Source: Candidatus Aenigmatarchaeota archaeon (GTDB lineage Archaea; Aenigmatarchaeota; Aenigmatarchaeia; GW2011-AR5). Taken from it: a stretch of DNA of 14,342 bases. Shown piece by piece: positions 11,507 through 14,342 of this stretch (position 1 is its first letter; each line of letters begins with the position of its first letter). The stretch is from the NCBI GenBank assembly GCA_016198645.1, contig JACQIE010000026.1, forward strand, positions 1 through 14,342. The letters run 5' to 3'. Position numbers and translations under genes: made by a program. Below the pieces are notes generated by a model. The model had not been told where the DNA came from, searched no databases, and was given only the letters and a program-made list of their open reading frames with translations.

Positions 11507-11904
11507 AAGCAATATCATCGTCTATAACAAAAGGAGTGCAGCTGATGTCGCGCCTGCAGTGCGCCGACAACTCCGGGGCAAAAGAGCTGGAGATAATAGC
11601 CGTGAAAGGCTATCACGGCGTGCTTAGGAGGCTTCCGGCAGCGGGAGTAGGCGATGTAGTGGTGTGCACTGTGAAGAAAGGGAAGGAAAAGATGATGCAC
11701 CAGATGGTGCACTGCGTCGTAGTCAGGCAGAAGAAAGAATACAGGAGAAACGACGGCACACGAATAAAGTTCAACGACAACGCAGCGGTTCTTGTGAACC
11801 CGAAGACTTTCGAGCCGACGGGCACGGAAATAAGAAGCGTCGTGGCACGCGAAGCCGTGGAGCGCTTCTCTATGATAGGCAAAATTGCAAGCATGGTGGT
11901 ATGA
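11503..11904 (+). CDS. rpl14: large-subunit ribosomal protein uL14
   Basis: The 133-residue product lies at the subunit interface of the 50S particle. It has LQCADNSGAKELEIIAVKGY, VGDVVVCTVKKGKEKMMHQM, VVVRQKKEYRRNDGTRIKFN, DNAAVLVNPKTFEPTGTEI and REAVERFSMIGKIASMVV, all close to the family. It is coupled to rps17 by an ATGA overlap and followed by repeat block D. Confidence 0.97.
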   Translation: MKAISSSITKGVQLMSRLQCADNSGAKELEIIAVKGYHGVLRRLPAAGVGDVVVCTVKKGKEKMMHQMVHCVVVRQKKEYRRNDGTRIKFNDNAAVLVNPKTFEPTGTEIRSVVAREAVERFSMIGKIASMVV

Positions 11905-11912
11905 ATATGGAA

Positions 11913-11980
11913 ATAACATGGGTTATGACTTACAGGCTATGTAACAATAATATGGCATCGACTCGCGAAGCGAGGGGATT
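11913..11980 (+). repeat. dispersed repeat block D (degenerate unit plus short form), before rpl24
   Basis: A degenerate head AACATGGGTTATGACTT occurs near 11914. A short form then begins AATAATATGGCATCGA at 11946, contains the exact hairpin CTCGC-GAA-GCGAG (shared with copy F) and ends GGGGATT at the ATG of 11981. It fills the gap between rpl14 and rpl24. Confidence 0.75.
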
Positions 11981-12355
11981 ATGATGAACAAAGAATATTC
12001 ACGCTCATGGGCAGGCAGCAGCCAGCCAAGAAAGCAGCGCAAATACAGGAGCAGTGCGCCCTTGCACCTGCGGCATGCAATGCTGGCGGCGCATCTCGAT
12101 AAAGCATTGCGCAAGGAAACAGGCAGGCGGTCAATGAGCTTGCGCAAGGGTGACGAAGTCGTTGTGATGCGCGGGGAGTTCAAGAAGACGTCCGGAAAGA
12201 TATCGCGCATCGACAGGAAAGCGCTGAAGGTATACGTGGAAGGCGTGAAGAGAAAAAAGATGTCGGGAAAGGACGTTGATGCGCCCGTTGACCCGAGCAA
12301 CCTCTCTATAACAAAGCTGTACAGGGACGACAAGAAACGCAAGGTGACTAAATGA
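11981..12355 (+). CDS. rpl24: large-subunit ribosomal protein uL24
   Basis: The 124-residue product is an assembly initiator of the 50S subunit. The N-terminal archaeal part has SSQPRKQRKYRSSAPLHLRH. The KOW motif is LRKGDEVVVMRGEFKKTSGK, followed by KVYVEGVKRKKMSGKDVDAP and DPSNLSITKLYRDDKKR. An adjacent ATG at 11984 is an equal start candidate. The stop overlaps the eS4 ATG as ATGA. Confidence 0.95.
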   Translation: MMNKEYSRSWAGSSQPRKQRKYRSSAPLHLRHAMLAAHLDKALRKETGRRSMSLRKGDEVVVMRGEFKKTSGKISRIDRKALKVYVEGVKRKKMSGKDVDAPVDPSNLSITKLYRDDKKRKVTK

Positions 12356-13026
12356 AAAGAAACGTCATGCCGGGATTCTGGAAAATGCAGAGGAAGACGA
12401 ATAAGTTTGCGGTCGAGCCGCTGCCGGGGCCACACAAGAAGGCCGTTTCAATACCCCTGACGGTGCTCTTAAGAGACATACTGAAATACTCGGCTACTGC
12501 CAGAGAAGCAAAGAACGTGCTTGGGCAGGGGCTGGTGAAAGTGGACGGGATTGTAAGAAAAGAGCGCAGATTTGCCGTAGGCGTCATGGACATAGTTTCC
12601 ATAGGCAGCGAGAATTACATAATCATGCCCGGAAAGAAGGGCATTGAACCGAAGAAAATCAAAGATGCTGCCAAGAGGCTGTGCAAAATAAAAGGCAAAA
12701 GCATAACGAAACGCGGCAAAGTGCAACTGCATCTTTACAACGGGCATAACATGCTTACGGAAGGCGACTACTCGCCGGGCGATACGCTCGTGATGGAAAC
12801 GGGCACGTCAAACATAAAAGGCGTGCTTAGGATGAAGGAAGGCTCGCGCGTCGTGATAACGAACGGGAAAAACAGCGGCATACAGGGGAAAATAAAGAAG
12901 ATAATAACCACGAAAAGCTCCCAGCCTAACATAATGGTGATAGAGAGCGACAGCGGCGATATAGCCCTGCCAAAGGATTACGCTTACGTGATAGGCGAGG
13001 ACAAAAGCGAAATAGATAGTGAATAA
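12352..13026 (+). CDS. rps4e: small-subunit ribosomal protein eS4
   Basis: The 224-residue product is found only in archaea and eukaryotes. Domains in order: the N-terminal part (FAVEPLPGPHKKAVSIPLTV), an S4-type RNA-binding segment (EAKNVLGQGLVKVDGIVRKE), a central beta domain (KRGKVQLHLYNGHNMLTEGD) and a C-terminal KOW segment (KEGSRVVITNGKNSGIQGKI). Its TAA stop lies inside the AATAATATGGG head of repeat copy E. Confidence 0.96.
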   Translation: MKRNVMPGFWKMQRKTNKFAVEPLPGPHKKAVSIPLTVLLRDILKYSATAREAKNVLGQGLVKVDGIVRKERRFAVGVMDIVSIGSENYIIMPGKKGIEPKKIKDAAKRLCKIKGKSITKRGKVQLHLYNGHNMLTEGDYSPGDTLVMETGTSNIKGVLRMKEGSRVVITNGKNSGIQGKIKKIITTKSSQPNIMVIESDSGDIALPKDYAYVIGEDKSEIDSE

Positions 13027-13130
13027 TATGGGATACGACTTGGAAGTTGTTGGACGCACGGCTGGACAAAGTCGCCATACAGCATCGTGCGTCTTGGTTA
13101 AGCGAGCGAGGGGTATTAAGGGGTATTAAT
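13022..13130 (+). repeat. dispersed repeat copy E (long form), before rpl5
   Basis: The head AATAATATGGGATACGAC starts at 13022 and includes the eS4 stop codon. The main stem is GACGCACG (13053-13060) / CGTGCGTC (13086-13093), with an inner GAC-AAA-GTC hairpin. After TTAAGCGAGCGA the tail GGGGTATTAA is present twice in tandem (13110-13119 and 13120-13129), a local duplication just before the ATG at 13131. Confidence 0.88.
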
Positions 13131-13622
13131 ATGGAAACGAAAGCCGTACGGATTGAGAAGATAGTCTGCAACGTAGGCTGCGGCACGCATACTCCGGTGG
13201 AAAACGCAAAGAAAGTGCTGGATTCACTGTCAGGCAGAAAGTCCATCATAATCAAGACAATAAAGAGAAACACGTTCGGCGTGCCGAAAAACAAGCCAAT
13301 AGGATGCAAGGTGACCGTGCGCAAGGGCAGCGAGGCGTTTCTTAAGAGAATGCTTGAAGCCGTAGAAGGCAAGCTGAAACAGTCGAGCTTTGATAATCAC
13401 GGAAACTTCGCATTTGGTGTGAAAGAGTATATAGACATTCCGGGTATGGAATACGACCCGAAGATAGGCATAATAGGAATGGATGTGTGCGTCGCTCTTG
13501 AAAGGCCGGGATACGCCGTGAAAAGAAGGAGGCATCCGGACAAGATAGGGAAGAAACATGTTATAACCAAGGAAGAGGCAATAAAATTCGTAAAAGAAAA
13601 GTTCAATGTGAAAGTGGAGTGA
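13131..13622 (+). CDS. rpl5: large-subunit ribosomal protein uL5
   Basis: The 163-residue product contacts 5S rRNA and the P-site tRNA. Family segments are RIEKIVCNVGCGTHTPVENA, KTIKRNTFGVPKNKPIGCKV, FDNHGNFAFGVKEYIDIPGM, YDPKIGIIGMDVCVALERPG and YAVKRRRHPDKIGKKHVI. The start at 13131 fits the family. The frame stays open back to 13047, but that part is repeat sequence. Repeat copy F follows after 23 bp. Confidence 0.96.
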   Translation: METKAVRIEKIVCNVGCGTHTPVENAKKVLDSLSGRKSIIIKTIKRNTFGVPKNKPIGCKVTVRKGSEAFLKRMLEAVEGKLKQSSFDNHGNFAFGVKEYIDIPGMEYDPKIGIIGMDVCVALERPGYAVKRRRHPDKIGKKHVITKEEAIKFVKEKFNVKVE

Positions 13623-13645
13623 TTATGAGCACGACAATATCAATG

Positions 13646-13686
13646 AATAATATGGGATACGCACTCGCGAAGCGAGGGGTATTATT
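13646..13686 (+). repeat. dispersed repeat copy F (minimal form), before rps14
   Basis: This is the shortest clear copy, 41 bp. It has the head AATAATATGGGATACG, the perfect hairpin CTCGC-GAA-GCGAG and the tail GGGGTATTATT up to the ATG at 13687. The first seven bases AATAATA are the exact reverse complement of the last seven, TATTATT, so the whole unit can fold on itself. Confidence 0.88.
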
Positions 13687-13845
13687 ATGAGAAACAAGGC
13701 AATAAAAAGGAAACAGGGCAAAGGGTCAAAGAAATGCCAGCGATGCGGCAGCATGCGCGGCACTATAAGAAAATACGGGCTCATGTACTGCAGGCGATGC
13801 TTCCGTGAGGTAGCTTTGGATCTTGGCTTCAGGAAATACAGGTGA
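13687..13845 (+). CDS. rps14: small-subunit ribosomal protein uS14 (zinc form)
   Basis: The 52-residue product [20 protein letters not shown] continues with [20 protein letters not shown] and ends FRKYR. Cys 17, 20, 35 and 38 form the zinc site of the short archaeal uS14, which sits in the 30S head. Length is normal for the zinc-binding form. The start directly follows the repeat tail. Confidence 0.95.
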   Translation: MRNKAIKRKQGKGSKKCQRCGSMRGTIRKYGLMYCRRCFREVALDLGFRKYR

Positions 13846-13861
13846 AGATATGGGGAAAAAT

Positions 13862-13938
13862 ATAATATGGGATACGACTTGGAAGCTGTTTGACGCACTT
13901 CGTGCGTCAAGTTGCTTAAGCGAGCGAGGGGTATTATT
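13862..13938 (+). repeat. dispersed repeat copy G (hairpin form), before rps8
   Basis: The head ATAATATGGGATACGACTTG starts at 13862. The main stem is a perfect 9-bp hairpin TTGACGCAC (13890-13898), loop TTC, GTGCGTCAA (13902-13910), without the loop insert of other long copies. Flanking GAAGC/GCTT can extend it. The tail GAGGGGTATTATT abuts the ATG at 13939. Confidence 0.88.
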
Positions 13939-14325
13939 ATGAGACACGACATGATTGCGGACGTGATGTACACGCTGAACAACGCGGACAAGATGGGCAA
14001 GCCGGAATGCTCGGTGCCCGCTTCCAGCCTTGTAAAGGAGGCACTGAAGATATTGCAGGAAGAAGGCTACATAGGAAGCTTCGAGATGGTGGACGACGGA
14101 AAGTCCGGCACGTTTCGGGTGGAAATGATAGGCAAGATAAACAATTCCCGTGCCATAAGGCCGCGCTTCTCGTCGCGCAGCAACAATTACGAGAAGTGGG
14201 AGCGCAGATACCTTCCGTCGCGCGGCATAGGCATACTCATAGTTTCCACGGCTTCGGGCATGATGACGCAGAAAAAGGCGCGGGACGCGGTAATCGGCGG
14301 AAAGCTGCTGGCATATGTATACTGA
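13939..14325 (+). CDS. rps8: small-subunit ribosomal protein uS8
   Basis: The 128-residue product binds 16S rRNA centrally in the 30S platform. It shows DMIADVMYTLNNADKMGKPE, SLVKEALKILQEEGYIGSFE, NNSRAIRPRFSSRSNNYEKW, LPSRGIGILIVSTASGMMTQ and KKARDAVIGGKLLAYVY. The start at 13939 fits the family and follows the repeat tail; an upstream TTG at 13912 is inside the repeat. The next gene starts 4 bp after its stop. Confidence 0.96.
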   Translation: MRHDMIADVMYTLNNADKMGKPECSVPASSLVKEALKILQEEGYIGSFEMVDDGKSGTFRVEMIGKINNSRAIRPRFSSRSNNYEKWERRYLPSRGIGILIVSTASGMMTQKKARDAVIGGKLLAYVY

Positions 14326-14329
14326 TAAA

Positions 14330-14342
14330 ATGAGAAAAGTAA
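14330..14342 (+). CDS. start of the next ribosomal gene (partial, probably uL6)
   Basis: ATG at 14330 opens M-R-K-V before the window ends. In archaeal operons rpl6 follows rps8, so uL6 is the expected product. Four codons cannot confirm it. Confidence 0.4.

Noticed and set aside
13047..13130. N-terminal extension of uL5
   Set aside because: It translates repeat copy E. The family N-terminus begins at the ATG at 13131, right after the repeat tail.
6368..13938. CRISPR array or tandem satellite
   Set aside because: The repeats lie one to three per gap, are separated by whole genes and differ in length. There are no regular spacers.
6368..13938. Rho-independent-style terminators
   Set aside because: The hairpins are not followed by T-runs but by GAGGGGTATTATT and a start codon, and they lie inside an operon whose genes must be read through.

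Overview
The window reads as the chromosome of an archaeon, most likely a DPANN lineage such as Micrarchaeota. That lineage guess is an inference from gene content and style and was not tested by a tree. The archaeal assignment is firm. The ribosomal operon has the archaeal order with archaea-only members (eS4, the RNase P protein Rpp29, aIF1), there is an intron-containing tRNA-Ile, and many genes have a TATA-like box about 26-28 bp before the start codon, as expected for leaderless archaeal mRNAs.

Layout. Positions 1-1820 are chromosomal: the start of an unknown minus-strand gene, a cytidylate-kinase-like gene (cmk), a convergent HIT-family hydrolase, and a divergent pair of tRNA genes, tRNA-Ala(GGC) on minus and tRNA-Ile(GAU) with a 37-nt intron on plus. 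Positions 1821 to about 5243 look like accessory DNA or the worn remains of an integrated element. Directly after tRNA-Ile lies the N-terminal piece of a tyrosine recombinase. It is followed by a small two-helix membrane protein, a 5'-truncated gene fragment, a 450-bp stretch with little coding evidence, two overlapping unrecognised genes, a VapB/VapC toxin-antitoxin pair with a third overlapping small gene, and two paralogous winged-helix regulators. Positions 5436 to the end hold the S10/spc-type ribosomal operon: uL3, uL4, uL23, uL2, uS19, an unrecognised 72-residue protein, uL22, uS3, uL29, aIF1, Rpp29, uS17, uL14, uL24, eS4, uL5, uS14, uS8 and the first codons of the next gene.

The most striking feature is a dispersed repeat family. 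Every gap longer than about 25 nt between genes inside the ribosomal operon (seven gaps) is filled by one to three copies. They all point the same way, with a head like AATAATATGGGATACGAC and a tail like GAGGGGTATTATT that abuts the downstream ATG. Long copies carry a hairpin built on GACGCAC/GTGCGTC, and a partial copy lies after cmk. A hairpin near tRNA-Ala looks like a diverged relative with paired base changes. No copy was seen in the accessory stretch. The repeat seems to supply the leader and a Shine-Dalgarno-like GAGGGG for the downstream gene, so it may be a mobile element that parks before start codons, or a host RNA-processing or translation module.

A second item of note is the 72-residue gene between rps19 and rpl22, a place where archaeal operons normally have nothing. 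A third is the Walker A loop of the cmk product, which has serine where lysine is expected.
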